This document shows positions 35,205 to 44,658 of a stretch of 64,000 nucleotides of DNA, piece after piece (within the stretch, counting starts at the first letter, position 1; the number at the start of each line of letters is the position of its first letter). Made by a program: the position numbers and the translations under genes. The notes under the pieces are model-generated. The model was not told the origin of the DNA and did no database searches. It saw only the letters and a list, made by a program, of their open reading frames with translations. This DNA is from Endobugula sp965225895 (GTDB lineage: Bacteria; Pseudomonadota; Gammaproteobacteria; Pseudomonadales; Cellvibrionaceae), in contig CBDDBR010000011.1 in the NCBI GenBank assembly GCA_965225895.1, positions 1,488,001-1,552,000 of the forward strand, in the 5' to 3' direction.

Positions 35205-36974
35205 TTAATAGGTACGAGCTTTTGGCTCAAAGGTGTCAACTGTAGTTGGGTCAAAGTTAACACCACGTTTGGTCACTTTTTTCTCTTCTGGGAAGTAAAG
35301 TGAGTGACACAACCAATTCTCATCGTCACGTTCTTGGAAATCATCACGAGCATGTGCACCGCGAGACTCTGTACGTATTTCTGCAGGAATAGCTGTTGCT
35401 TCAGCCACCTCTAATAGATTCTGTAACTCTAGCGCTTCAATACGTGCAGTATTAAATGTGTCACTCTTATCAGAGAAGGTCACATTGCTAATACGCTCAC
35501 GTAAGTCAGCCAGTTTCTTAATACCTTCAGCCATAAAGTCACCACGACGGAATACACCGAAATGGTTCTGCATCACTTGCTGTAACTCAGCGCGTAGCAC
35601 AGATGCTGACTCACCACCCGTATTCGTGTTCACACGGTTAAGGTTTGCCATAGCTGCTTCAATGTCTGACTCAGACGCATCGCGATGCTCAATGCCTTCT
35701 TTTAATGCTTTTTCAATATAGAGACCTGATGCACGACCAAATACCACTAAATCGAGTAAAGAGTTACCACCTAAGCGGTTCGCACCATGTACAGATACAC
35801 ATGCAGCTTCACCACAAGCATAGAAACCTTCAATAACCGTATCTTTACCGTTTACCTGTGTTAATGCTTGTCCATCAACATTAGTAGGAATACCACCCAT
35901 CATGTAGTGACACGTTGGAATCACAGGAATAGGTTCTTTCACAGGGTCAACACCCGCAAAGGTACGAGATAATTCAAGAATACCCGGCAAACGCTGGTTC
36001 AGTGTTTCTGCACCTAAGTGATCAAGCTTCAACTTAACGTGATCGCCATTTTCACCACAACCGCGACCTTCTAGAATCTCAAGCACCATTGAACGTGCAA
36101 CCACGTCACGGCCTGCGAGATCTTTCGCGTTTGGCGCATAACGCTCCATAAAGCGCTCGCCGTCTTTATTGATTAAGTAACCGCCTTCACCACGGCAACC
36201 TTCTGTTACTAGCGTACCCGCACCATGAATACCCGTTGGGTGGAACTGCCACATTTCCATATCTTGTACTGGGTAGCCCGCACGCAATGCCATACCAATA
36301 CCATCACCTGTATTGATGTGTGCATTGGTTGTTGATGCATAGATACGACCTGCACCACCTGTCGCAAAGACAGTCGCTTTTGATTTAATGTGTACGACTT
36401 CACCATCTTCAATATTGATAGCAATAACGCCCGTTACTACACCATCTTGGTTTTTAACAAGATCGACAGCAAACCACTCATTAAAGAATACGGTATTATT
36501 TTTTACATTGCCCTGATAAAGGGTATGCAGTAAAGCATGGCCTGTACGGTCTGCTGCGGCACATGTACGTGCTGCCTGACCACCTTTACCAAAATCTTTA
36601 GATTGACCACCAAATGGGCGCTGATAAATACGGCCTTCTTCAGTACGAGAGAAAGGCAAGCCCATATGCTCTAATTCGAAAACAGCTTCTGGCCCTACTG
36701 AACACATATATTCAATAGCGTCCTGATCACCAATATAGTCTGACCCTTTAACAGTGTCATACATATGCCAGCGCCAGTCATCATTTTTATCGGCACTACC
36801 AATGGCACAAGTAATGCCACCCTGAGCTGACACTGTGTGTGAACGGGTAGGGAAAACCTTTGTGATAACCGCGGTTTTGAAACCCGATTGCGCCATTTGT
36901 AGCGCCGCGCGCATACCAGCGCCGCCGCCACCGATGACAATACCGTCAAAGGAAACTGTTCTAATACCAGCCAT
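35205..36974 (-). CDS. sdhA: Succinate dehydrogenase flavoprotein subunit
   Basis: Oxidises succinate to fumarate. 589 residues, usual length. FAD motif GGGGAGMRAALQMAQSG; covalent FAD His in TRSHTVSAQGGI; active-site HPTGIHGAGTLVTEGCRGEGG and Arg in AARSMV-like region; C-terminal RGAHARDDFQERDDENW. A GGAG site precedes ATG. It is the first gene of the cluster: sdhCD, which normally precede it, are missing here and lie at 25.4-26.1 kb. Confidence 0.97.
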   Translation of the reverse strand: MAGIRTVSFDGIVIGGGGAGMRAALQMAQSGFKTAVITKVFPTRSHTVSAQGGITCAIGSADKNDDWRWHMYDTVKGSDYIGDQDAIEYMCSVGPEAVFELEHMGLPFSRTEEGRIYQRPFGGQSKDFGKGGQAARTCAAADRTGHALLHTLYQGNVKNNTVFFNEWFAVDLVKNQDGVVTGVIAINIEDGEVVHIKSKATVFATGGAGRIYASTTNAHINTGDGIGMALRAGYPVQDMEMWQFHPTGIHGAGTLVTEGCRGEGGYLINKDGERFMERYAPNAKDLAGRDVVARSMVLEILEGRGCGENGDHVKLKLDHLGAETLNQRLPGILELSRTFAGVDPVKEPIPVIPTCHYMMGGIPTNVDGQALTQVNGKDTVIEGFYACGEAACVSVHGANRLGGNSLLDLVVFGRASGLYIEKALKEGIEHRDASESDIEAAMANLNRVNTNTGGESASVLRAELQQVMQNHFGVFRRGDFMAEGIKKLADLRERISNVTFSDKSDTFNTARIEALELQNLLEVAEATAIPAEIRTESRGAHARDDFQERDDENWLCHSLYFPEEKKVTKRGVNFDPTTVDTFEPKARTY

Positions 36975-37851
36975 AGGACTTACTCCAAGTAAAAAGCATA
37001 TATATTTGTTGTGTTGGTTATTTCAACATCACGCTTACGCAAATGAGTTATCAATAAAACATGTACACAATGAGAGAAATGGGATGCGAATATCTTCAGC
37101 ATGACACCAATGAAAATTAAACTATCAAAAAAGGCGACGCGCGCACTAGTAAATAGTACGATAATTGCGCGGGAAAAGCTCACCGCAAAACCAACAATGT
37201 CACGTTCACTCACTTTGAAAAGACCTTCTGTATAAAATAGTTACAACAAGGTAGAAATTAAAGCTCAATAAAAAACATGACAGCCTTACAGTTTTCTATA
37301 GGAATTATTACTGCAAAAACTCATGCCAAATAAGTCACGTTATTTGCCGCTCATTATTTGAACAACCTTTTGCCTCATTGAGAATAGACAATAAAAACGT
37401 AAAATACCAATTGTGCTTGAAAATAACGGGCGCGATTATAGTGAGTGAAACGCCAAAATACAAACAAAAAGCCCAGTATTTAGACCAATAGATGACATCC
37501 CACCGAAAGATGTTTAGTTTTTATACTACGCGATAATTGGCGCACCGAGACAGTGCTATCGCGAATATAATATCGCACCGAATTGCATCATGATTACTAT
37601 ATTTTTCTGATATTCGAAAAACCAGAAATATTTTGTACAATTTTTTCAATAAACACTGTAGTATTATCGCATAGAAGACGTTAGATCTTTGTATTTTGCA
37701 TGAAACCGATTATTTATTGAACAACTAAACGTGTCGTTTTGACCAAAAATAACAAAACACATCCGTAGTTTTCAACGTGTCATATTTATTTCTTATAAAT
37801 ATGACAACATCATTGCTCACATAACAAATTAAAAAATAGACGCTAAAGCGC

Positions 37852-37902
37852 ACCCCTCACTTTGCTATACCACGACGATGGTATAACACGAAGGGTCTTT
37901 TT
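37852..37902 (+). terminator. Hairpin with T run upstream of gltA (possible small-RNA terminator)
   Basis: The inner stem TATACCA/TGGTATA (loop CGACGA) lies inside an outer ACCC/GGGT pair and is followed by CTTTTT. No gene ends nearby on this strand, so it may end a small RNA or act as leader attenuation for a longer transcript. Confidence 0.35.
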
Positions 37903-37933
37903 GTATCAAAAATGCAAAAGCTTACGTTTATTC

Positions 37934-37939
37934 TATAAT
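37934..37939 (+). promoter_or_regulatory. Possible -10 box of gltA
   Basis: A perfect TATAAT is preceded by no good -35. It would give a leader of about 140 bases before the gltA start at 38086. Confidence 0.35.
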
Positions 37940-38085
37940 GACTACCTATATAAATGTGTTCAGCAATTATAGTAATTTGGTTTTACGTATAGAAACACGG
38001 GTTGCATTATATTAATAAGCAGCCTCGCACTAACATAAAAACCCTTATACAGCTAAGGGATTGCTTAACCGAAACAGGAGCTCCT

Positions 38086-39369
38086 ATGAGTAATAAAACA
38101 GCCCAATTAACGATTGATGGTAAAACAATCGAGCTACCCGTATTATCTGGAAATACTGGGCCTGACGTTATTGACGTACGCGCTTTAGTCTCTGAAGGCT
38201 ATTTCACTTACGATCCAGGCTTTATGTCTACAGCCGCTTGTGACTCCGCAATCACCTATATTGATGGTGGAAAAGGCGTATTGTTACATCGTGGTTACCC
38301 TATTGAGCAACTTGCTGAACATTCAGATTTCTTAGAGACTTGCTACTTACTACTCAACGGCGAACTACCAACTAGCGCAGAAAAAGAAGCGTTTGTAAGT
38401 GATATCACCATGCACACCATGGTAGATGAAGCTATGGCTCGCTTATTCCGCGGCTTTCACCACGACGCGCACCCAATGGCGATGATGTGTGGTGCTGTTG
38501 GCGCACTGTCTTCGTTCTATCATGATGCATTAGACATTAGCGATGCGGAACACCGTAAAATTTCAGCACATCGCCTGATTGCAAAAATTCCTACATTAGC
38601 TGCCATGTGCTACAAGCACCATATTGGCCAGCCATTTATGTATCCAAACAACTCATTATCGTTCTCAGAGAACTTTTTACACATGATGTTTGGCACACCT
38701 TGCGAAGAGCCAAACGTTAACCCTGTACTTGCTCGCGCAATGGATAAGATTTTCTTATTACACGCAGACCACGAGCAAAACGCATCAACCTCTACTGTGC
38801 GTTTAGCAGGTTCATCAGGTGCTAACCCATTTGCATGTATCGCATCAGGCATCACTGCCTTATGGGGCCCTGCTCACGGTGGTGCAAATGAAGCTGTATT
38901 AACTATGCTGAATGAAATTGGCAGCGTTGAAAATATTGATGAATACGTAGCGAAAGCAAAAGATAAAGATGATCCGTTCCGCTTAATGGGCTTTGGTCAC
39001 CGTGTTTATAAAAACTTTGACCCACGCGCTAAAGTGATGAAAGTTGCTTGTGACGAAGTATTAACTGAACTAGGCCTAGAGAATGATCCTCTACTTGCTA
39101 TTGCAAAACGCTTAGAGCAAATTGCACTAGAAGATCCTTACTTTATCGAACGTAAGCTTTATCCAAATGTTGACTTCTACTCTGGCATCATCATGAAAGC
39201 AATTGGAATTCCTACCGATATGTTCACTGTTATCTTTGCGACTGGCCGTACTGTAGGTTGGATTTCACATTGGGCAGAAATGATTAATGGTAGTTATAAA
39301 ATTGGGCGTCCTCGTCAGCTTTATACCGGTTACACACCTCGTGACTACACTCCAATAGATAAAAGATAA
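38086..39369 (+). CDS. gltA: Citrate synthase (type II)
   Basis: Condenses acetyl-CoA and oxaloacetate. 427 residues from ATG 38086, chosen because CAGGAG precedes it; the frame is open 28 codons upstream without a ribosome binding site. The N-terminal beta-rich domain typical of hexameric type II enzymes is present (AQLTIDGKTIELPVLSG). Catalytic residues appear in LHADHEQNASTSTVRL (His), GPAHGGANEAVL and MGFGHRVYKNFDPRA (His), with Asp in the later YPNVDFYSG. It is transcribed divergently from the sdh/suc cluster. Confidence 0.97.
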   Translation: MSNKTAQLTIDGKTIELPVLSGNTGPDVIDVRALVSEGYFTYDPGFMSTAACDSAITYIDGGKGVLLHRGYPIEQLAEHSDFLETCYLLLNGELPTSAEKEAFVSDITMHTMVDEAMARLFRGFHHDAHPMAMMCGAVGALSSFYHDALDISDAEHRKISAHRLIAKIPTLAAMCYKHHIGQPFMYPNNSLSFSENFLHMMFGTPCEEPNVNPVLARAMDKIFLLHADHEQNASTSTVRLAGSSGANPFACIASGITALWGPAHGGANEAVLTMLNEIGSVENIDEYVAKAKDKDDPFRLMGFGHRVYKNFDPRAKVMKVACDEVLTELGLENDPLLAIAKRLEQIALEDPYFIERKLYPNVDFYSGIIMKAIGIPTDMFTVIFATGRTVGWISHWAEMINGSYKIGRPRQLYTGYTPRDYTPIDKR

Positions 39370-39390
39370 GTTAGCTTATCGTTATCAATA

Positions 39391-39420
39391 AAAAAAGCCG
39401 TACATATGTACGGCTTTTTT
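39391..39420. terminator. Bidirectional terminator between gltA and lapG
   Basis: AAGCCGTACAT/ATGTACGGCTT is a perfect 22-base palindrome flanked by A and T runs; it serves gltA on plus and lapG on minus. Confidence 0.92.
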
Positions 39421-39459
39421 TATATCTACATAAAACATTTTCCAGGAACACATCGTGTT

Positions 39460-40158
39460 TTACATTAATTCTTTATTAATCCGTTGTGTTAACTTACCCC
39501 AACTGGGTAAATTTTTTGACAAATTATTACCTGATGCTAATTTTTTAGTTGATTTAGCCAACCAAATACCATCGCCATTAAAACCATAAATAGGCATTAG
39601 GTCTTTACGTTCTGACGCTCGCATAATCGTTTGCTTAATATTATCAAGTATCAATGGCTCTGCATCGGGTTCAGGGTAATACGCTAAAACCATATGCGCT
39701 AAGTTTTGGTCTAACGCCTTCACATAAGTAATACGCAGCTTATCGGTTTCCATACCCATATTAATCAAAGAAAAGTATTTTCCAATAGAAAAGTCTTCGC
39801 AGTCACCTGCAAACGTACCTAATGTTTCAATAGGCGTTGCCCAATAATCTTCTACACCCCAGTGCTTAATATCCCACTCCCAGCGAATTTGATTAAAATA
39901 ATCATTCGCAAATCGCGTCATTGAGTGATCCGCCATCTTACCCTCAACCGCAACTTTGTTAAGCACCCGACTCCATTTCGAAATACGTTGACTCGCCGCA
40001 GCACCATATTTTTTCTTAATATTTTTTAACGCTCGATCACTAAGATGCCGATACTCTGACGAAGCGGATACCCATGGCGCAATAAACATGAGCACTGCCA
40101 AAAAAACAGCAACAACATGCCTAAATACCGCTGACGATATAACTAACGACCCTAACAA
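39460..40158 (-). CDS. lapG: LapG-like periplasmic cysteine protease (BTLCP family)
   Basis: 232 residues. N-terminal hydrophobic signal (about 10-32). The catalytic triad of the bacterial transglutaminase-like Cys proteinases is visible: Cys120 in GDCEDFSIGKYFSL, His155 in LAHMVLAYY and Asp172 in LILDNI. LapG cleaves the N-terminus of large LapA-type adhesins to release biofilms and is normally held by LapD, a c-di-GMP receptor. Neither LapD nor an adhesin is in this window. The next gene on the same strand is an unknown membrane protein 125 bases upstream. Confidence 0.87.
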   Translation of the reverse strand: MLGSLVISSAVFRHVVAVFLAVLMFIAPWVSASSEYRHLSDRALKNIKKKYGAAASQRISKWSRVLNKVAVEGKMADHSMTRFANDYFNQIRWEWDIKHWGVEDYWATPIETLGTFAGDCEDFSIGKYFSLINMGMETDKLRITYVKALDQNLAHMVLAYYPEPDAEPLILDNIKQTIMRASERKDLMPIYGFNGDGIWLAKSTKKLASGNNLSKNLPSWGKLTQRINKELM

Positions 40159-40283
40159 ACTGACTTACCTCAAAGATATATCACTATAATTTGAGTATAG
40201 ACAAGCCATGTAACAGCGTTAGAACATTGAGGACTTAATAAATAATAATGTAGAGAATTAACTAATGAACTACTGATCGCATA

Positions 40284-41477
40284 TCAAATAAGACTTAAGC
40301 GATCATAAGCATCACGTAAACGTAAAATTGATTTTTCATCTTTGTTAGAGCAATACACCGCTTCGAGTAAACCAATATCTAATTCGCTTCTCTGCGCAAG
40401 AGAGGGTAACAAATCCGCTTCTGCCACCTGCTGAAAATCCAATATAGTACGTACCCCAGCATGACGAATACTATTAACATGGTCTTTAAATTCTTGGCAC
40501 AATTTTGCCTGCGCCATCCAATCCACAATAATACGTGGCGCAAACGGTGTTTTAATAATTAGCTCAACCAAACTGGCGTGTGCTAAATTCTGTACATTAT
40601 CAACACCAAGCTCGGACAAGCGTGCCTTATGAAAGCTATCCATACCTTCAATCATATCTAACGGTAGATCATGCGCCATTTTTGCATTAGAAGAAAAAAT
40701 ATTGCCGCTTCTTTCCTTTAACCAATTTAATAAACGCTCAGGGAATATACCCGTTAAAAATGCAACCAACGGCAAACTAGATGCTAACAATTGATCATTG
40801 GTGTAGGTAAAGTGGCTATAAATTAAAATAAGAAATGAACTAAACACTAAACGCGTAGCAACACTATAGTATGCGCCTGGTGGCAAATCTAACGTCACCA
40901 TACGCCGAAAAATATATTGAATGGCCCATACATAAGCCCCCAAAAAAGCAAAGCTACACGCCACTAGACTCGTACGGTAAGCCACCTCACCTTTTACGGT
41001 AATATCATTCACATCGCCCGAAATCATATCCACCCAAGCCATCGCTTTAAATAGCACTTGCGCATTACCACCCAGCAATATGTAAAACCCAATAATAGAA
41101 AATAAGGTCACAAACAGTACAGGTAAAAAATAATCTGAGCTTTTGTATTCAGAATCAACAACAAAAGAGTCAACCTCAACACCATGTTCTGAGGAAGATA
41201 ACGCCTGCAAAATATCATTAAATTCTTTTTGTTTTTTCGGTAATCGATAGTGTAAAAATGATATGGCGGTTAACGGCATAAAGACAACCAAGGTTGCAAT
41301 ACCTAACGGAACCAACCAGTGCACAATACCCGATTCACTATGAATGGGAGTCACCATCATCACAATAGAACACCCCACCCCCAAAATAATAATCAGGTTA
41401 ACAAGCACACTTAATGCTTTGGTTTTATTCACATGCTCTAGTAGTTCAACTGCGACTTCTTTGACTAATTGGGTCAT
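40284..41477 (-). CDS. Multi-pass membrane protein with C-terminal helical (helix-hairpin-helix-like) domain
   Basis: 397 residues. Two helices at the N-terminus (about 22-42, 50-70), a soluble loop, then four more helices (about 115-135, 160-190, 205-250). The last 130 residues are soluble and contain KARLSELGVDNVQNLAHASLVEL, a pattern like helix-hairpin-helix or DUF4332 repeats. I do not recognise the whole. It lies upstream of lapG on the same strand and may be cotranscribed, which makes an envelope or adhesion link possible but unproven. Confidence 0.6.
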   Translation of the reverse strand: MTQLVKEVAVELLEHVNKTKALSVLVNLIIILGVGCSIVMMVTPIHSESGIVHWLVPLGIATLVVFMPLTAISFLHYRLPKKQKEFNDILQALSSSEHGVEVDSFVVDSEYKSSDYFLPVLFVTLFSIIGFYILLGGNAQVLFKAMAWVDMISGDVNDITVKGEVAYRTSLVACSFAFLGAYVWAIQYIFRRMVTLDLPPGAYYSVATRLVFSSFLILIYSHFTYTNDQLLASSLPLVAFLTGIFPERLLNWLKERSGNIFSSNAKMAHDLPLDMIEGMDSFHKARLSELGVDNVQNLAHASLVELIIKTPFAPRIIVDWMAQAKLCQEFKDHVNSIRHAGVRTILDFQQVAEADLLPSLAQRSELDIGLLEAVYCSNKDEKSILRLRDAYDRLSLI

Positions 41478-41675
41478 CCGTACACGCCTTTATTATTAAG
41501 GAACTTATAAATATCGCTAGGCTTATAAAGTCGATATTTAAGATAAAAGCTCACCATAACGAAAAACCACTGCCCAAACAAGACAAACGCCCTATCCCCT
41601 AAGAAAACAACACACCCAGCTGACTCTATGGGATAATAAACATTATCAACGAATTACATTGAGCGAGAACATGAT

Positions 41676-42173
41676 ATGCCCAACACCCCACTAGCCATTG
41701 CAGTATTAACGGTTTCGGATACTCGCACATCAAAGAACGATACCTCTGGCGACCTACTGGTAGAATGCATTAATGAAGCAAATCACACACTCATTGATCG
41801 CCATTTAGTAAAAGACGATATTTACCATATTCGCGCCTCCGTTTCACAATGGATAGCAAACGATAAGGTCAATGTCATTGTCATTACTGGCGGAACGGGA
41901 TTTTCAGGGCGAGACAGCACCCCTGAAGCAGTAGAACCATTATTCGATAAAACCATACATGGATTTGGTGAGCTATTCAGAGCAGTGTCTTATCAAGAAA
42001 TTGGCAGCTCCACTATTCAATCACGTTGCGTGGGTGGCTTAGCCAACAATACCTTAATTTTTTGTTTACCAGGATCAAACAATGCTTGTTTAACTGGCTG
42101 GAACAATATCCTTAAAGAGCAACTCGATAACCGACACAAACCATGCAATTTTGTTGGTTTATTATTGAAATAA
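41676..42173 (+). CDS. moaB: Molybdenum cofactor biosynthesis protein MoaB/Mog family
   Basis: 165 residues. Adenylylates molybdopterin before Mo insertion. AVLTVSDTRTSKNDTSGDLL opens the fold; VIVITGGTGFSGRDSTPEAVEPLFDK carries the conserved GGTG and Asp; FCLPGSNNACLTGWNNIL ends it. MoaB and MogA cannot be separated by eye; MoaB-type is favoured by the PLFDKTIHGFGELFR segment. It is 25 bases upstream of moeA, in an apparent operon. Confidence 0.88.
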   Translation: MPNTPLAIAVLTVSDTRTSKNDTSGDLLVECINEANHTLIDRHLVKDDIYHIRASVSQWIANDKVNVIVITGGTGFSGRDSTPEAVEPLFDKTIHGFGELFRAVSYQEIGSSTIQSRCVGGLANNTLIFCLPGSNNACLTGWNNILKEQLDNRHKPCNFVGLLLK

Positions 42174-42198
42174 TACACCCCATAAAGGCATATACTTT

Positions 42199-43422
42199 AT
42201 GATCTCTATTGATGAAGCCATTCAGCGACTCGTTACGCAAGCCAAACCAGTAACAGACGTAGAAGAAGTCAATTTACATGATGCTTTAGGTCGCATATTA
42301 GCAGAAAACATCACATCGTCCCTTTGCGTTCCTCCTGCCGACAACAGCGCAATGGATGGCTATGCTGTTAACATCGACGACCTTGATCACAATAGCTCTC
42401 ACACCACACTAAATATCAGCCAAACCATTACTGCTGGGCATCCTCCAAAAGCCTTACAAAAAGGCACCGCCGCGCGCATATTTACAGGGGCAGAAATACC
42501 CGCTGGCGCCAATGCAGTTATCATGCAAGAACAATGCACTACACACACAGATGACAACGGCCACACCCACAGTGTGGCACTACCCTCTACAGTTGCGATA
42601 AATAATAATATTCGCGCACAGGGGCAAGACATTCAGCAAGGCCAGCAAGTACTCCCCAAAAGCCGCTGTTTACAAGCGCAAGATCTTGGTTTACTCGCCT
42701 CCATTGGTATTCATCGCGTACCTGTTTTTCGCACCTTATCCGTCGCCATATTATCCACAGGAGATGAACTAGTGGAGCCAGGAAAACCGTTAAGCGCAGG
42801 AAAAATTTATAACTCAAACCGCTATTTGCTACATGGTTTTTTATCTAAAATGGGATTCAAGGTCGTGGATTGTGGCCGTGTAGAAGATACCCTCGATACC
42901 ACTATTCACGCATTAAAAAAAGCCGCTGATTGCGACTGTATTATTTCAACGGGCGGCGTCTCTGTAGGCGATGAAGACCACATTAAAGATGCCGTCACCG
43001 CATTGGGAGCATTAGATTTTTGGCGCATAGCTATCAAACCCGGCAAACCTGTTGCGTTTGGCAGCATTCATCACCCCAGCGGTGCTACACCTTTTATTGG
43101 TTTGCCCGGTAATCCATCGTCAGTATTTATGACCTTTCTATTACTTGCGAACCCATTACTAAAAGCCTTACAGCATCAGCACTACAAAAAACCTTCAGGG
43201 GTTCACCTACCTGCAAATTTTAATTGGAAAGAAAACCCAAAACGGCAAGAATATTTGCGTGCAAAAATAAATGCGGCCGGTCATATTGATATATACCCTA
43301 ATCAAAGCTCGGGCGTTTTATCATCAACCTCATGGGCTACAGGTGTTGCAGTTATCCCAATTGCAACCACAATAAAAGCAGGGGATGTTGTAGAATTTAT
43401 TGATTTTAATGCTTTTATTTAA
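42199..43422 (+). CDS. moeA: Molybdopterin molybdenumtransferase MoeA
   Basis: Inserts molybdate into adenylylated molybdopterin. 407 residues, usual length. DNSAMDGYAVNIDDL near 48-62, FTGAEIPAGANAVIMQEQ, GDELVEPGKPLSAGKIYNSN and STGGVSVGDEDHIKDA mark the MoeA domains; FGLPGNPSSVFMTF-like sequence (FIGLPGNPSSVF) follows. The start codon follows AAAGGCATATACTTT. The product is needed by NasA at 8.4 kb. Confidence 0.95.
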   Translation: MISIDEAIQRLVTQAKPVTDVEEVNLHDALGRILAENITSSLCVPPADNSAMDGYAVNIDDLDHNSSHTTLNISQTITAGHPPKALQKGTAARIFTGAEIPAGANAVIMQEQCTTHTDDNGHTHSVALPSTVAINNNIRAQGQDIQQGQQVLPKSRCLQAQDLGLLASIGIHRVPVFRTLSVAILSTGDELVEPGKPLSAGKIYNSNRYLLHGFLSKMGFKVVDCGRVEDTLDTTIHALKKAADCDCIISTGGVSVGDEDHIKDAVTALGALDFWRIAIKPGKPVAFGSIHHPSGATPFIGLPGNPSSVFMTFLLLANPLLKALQHQHYKKPSGVHLPANFNWKENPKRQEYLRAKINAAGHIDIYPNQSSGVLSSTSWATGVAVIPIATTIKAGDVVEFIDFNAFI

Positions 43423-43481
43423 CGAACATTGTATTAAAAAAATCCGTGTTATCACGTGATAAATAAACAAAGGAACACAAA

Positions 43482-43769
43482 ATGAGCCAACAAACCGAAT
43501 TAGAAGCCGCGGCATTTCGCCGTTTATTACAGCACCTAGACTCTCGTAAAGATGTGCAAAATATTGAGCTGATGAACCTAGCAGGATTTTGCCGCAATTG
43601 CTTAAGTAAATGGTATAAAGCCGCTGCCGATGAGCAAGGTATTGAAATAGACGATGCGCAAGCACGTGAAAAAATTTATGGCATGCCGTACAGCGAATGG
43701 AAAGAAAAACATCAAACACCCGCTACACCCGAGCAACTCAAAAAAATGCAAGAGCTGCAACAAAAATAA
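43482..43769 (+). CDS. DUF1244 family protein
   Basis: 95 residues. ELEAAAFRRLLQHLDSRKDVQNIELMNLAGFCRNCLSKWY is the strongly conserved DUF1244 core, with two Cys (FCRNC), and YGMPYSEWKEKHQ follows. The function is not established. It sits between moeA and a MOSC protein, 59 bases after moeA with AAAGGAA as ribosome binding site. Two Cys and the neighbours make a metal or sulfur role imaginable but untested. Confidence 0.88.
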   Translation: MSQQTELEAAAFRRLLQHLDSRKDVQNIELMNLAGFCRNCLSKWYKAAADEQGIEIDDAQAREKIYGMPYSEWKEKHQTPATPEQLKKMQELQQK

Positions 43770-43800
43770 ACCACCACAAGGAAGAATGTAAGAAACAATC

Positions 43801-44643
43801 ATGCATATTAGCCAATTATTTATTTACCCCGTAAAATCATTACGGGGCTTCACTGTGACAGAAGCAACACTCACGCCACAAGGCTTACAGCATGATCGTC
43901 AATGGATGATCATTAACGAAAAAAATACGTTCGTCACACAACGAAAAATACCGCACATGGTATTAATACACACACGTATTCATAATCAGCAATTAATACT
44001 TTCTGTTCCCACACAGCCTCAATTGCCTCCCCTCATTATTGATATGCAAACACCTTCTGTATCAACAGAAACAATCGAAGCAACGATCTGGAAAGATACC
44101 TGCAAAGTCATTGATGAAGGAATAGAAGCCAGCCAATGGTTACAACAGGCTCTTGGAGAAACAACACCCACATTGCGTTTAGTGCGTATGGCAAATACAC
44201 CACGGCCACAATCAAAGCCCGAACTGCTCGGTGAAAACACCCATACCTACTTTGCAGATGCAGCGCCTTATCTCATTGCAAACGAGGCATCCCTCAAACA
44301 AGTAAATCAACAACTACTCGCCGCTGATCATGAGCCTGTACCCATGGAAAACTTTCGCCCTAACATTGTTATTACCGAAATGGCCGCTTTTGAAGAACAC
44401 AATATAGCGCACTTACAACACCCTGATTATCAATTTAAACATTGCTACCCTTGTCAGCGCTGCATCATGCCAACCATTAATATCGAAACGGGTAAGCGCC
44501 ATCCACAGCAACAACCATTCTCATGTATTGCAAAAATCAATGCTATGCCAAACCAACCCAAAGCTCCTGCCTTTGGTGAAAACGCCGTATTACTGCGGGG
44601 TAACGCCGCAACAATTCGTGTTGGAGATACCCTCACCACATAA
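43801..44643 (+). CDS. MOSC-domain protein (YcbX/mARC-like)
   Basis: 280 residues. N-terminal MOSC beta-barrel (HISQLFIYPVKSLRGFTVTEA, LTPQGLQHDRQWMII) and C-terminal MOSC domain with the molybdenum-ligating Cys in HCYPCQRCIMPTINIETG. The FRPNIVI motif near 190 binds the cofactor. Such proteins are sulfurated-Mo reductases for N-hydroxylated compounds. It needs Moco, consistent with moaB and moeA upstream; the last gene of that group. Confidence 0.88.
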   Translation: MHISQLFIYPVKSLRGFTVTEATLTPQGLQHDRQWMIINEKNTFVTQRKIPHMVLIHTRIHNQQLILSVPTQPQLPPLIIDMQTPSVSTETIEATIWKDTCKVIDEGIEASQWLQQALGETTPTLRLVRMANTPRPQSKPELLGENTHTYFADAAPYLIANEASLKQVNQQLLAADHEPVPMENFRPNIVITEMAAFEEHNIAHLQHPDYQFKHCYPCQRCIMPTINIETGKRHPQQQPFSCIAKINAMPNQPKAPAFGENAVLLRGNAATIRVGDTLTT

Positions 44644-44658
44644 CAGCAGCCATCAATA

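Larger units (their letters stand above)
36975..38085. other. 1.1 kb non-coding region between sdhA and gltA
   Basis: The divergent control region of the TCA genes. Both strands lack a convincing gene; a 77-codon minus-strand frame at 36980-37213 has no ribosome binding site or family. It holds a hairpin followed by a T run at 37852-37902 (plus) and a TATAAT box at 37934-37939, the likely gltA promoter region. The remaining sequence is AT-rich with nothing I can name. Confidence 0.6.

Noticed and set aside
36980..37213. 77-codon minus-strand frame upstream of sdhA, possible relocated sdhC
   Set aside because: No SdhC motif, no helix pattern of the right kind and no ribosome binding site; treated as non-coding.
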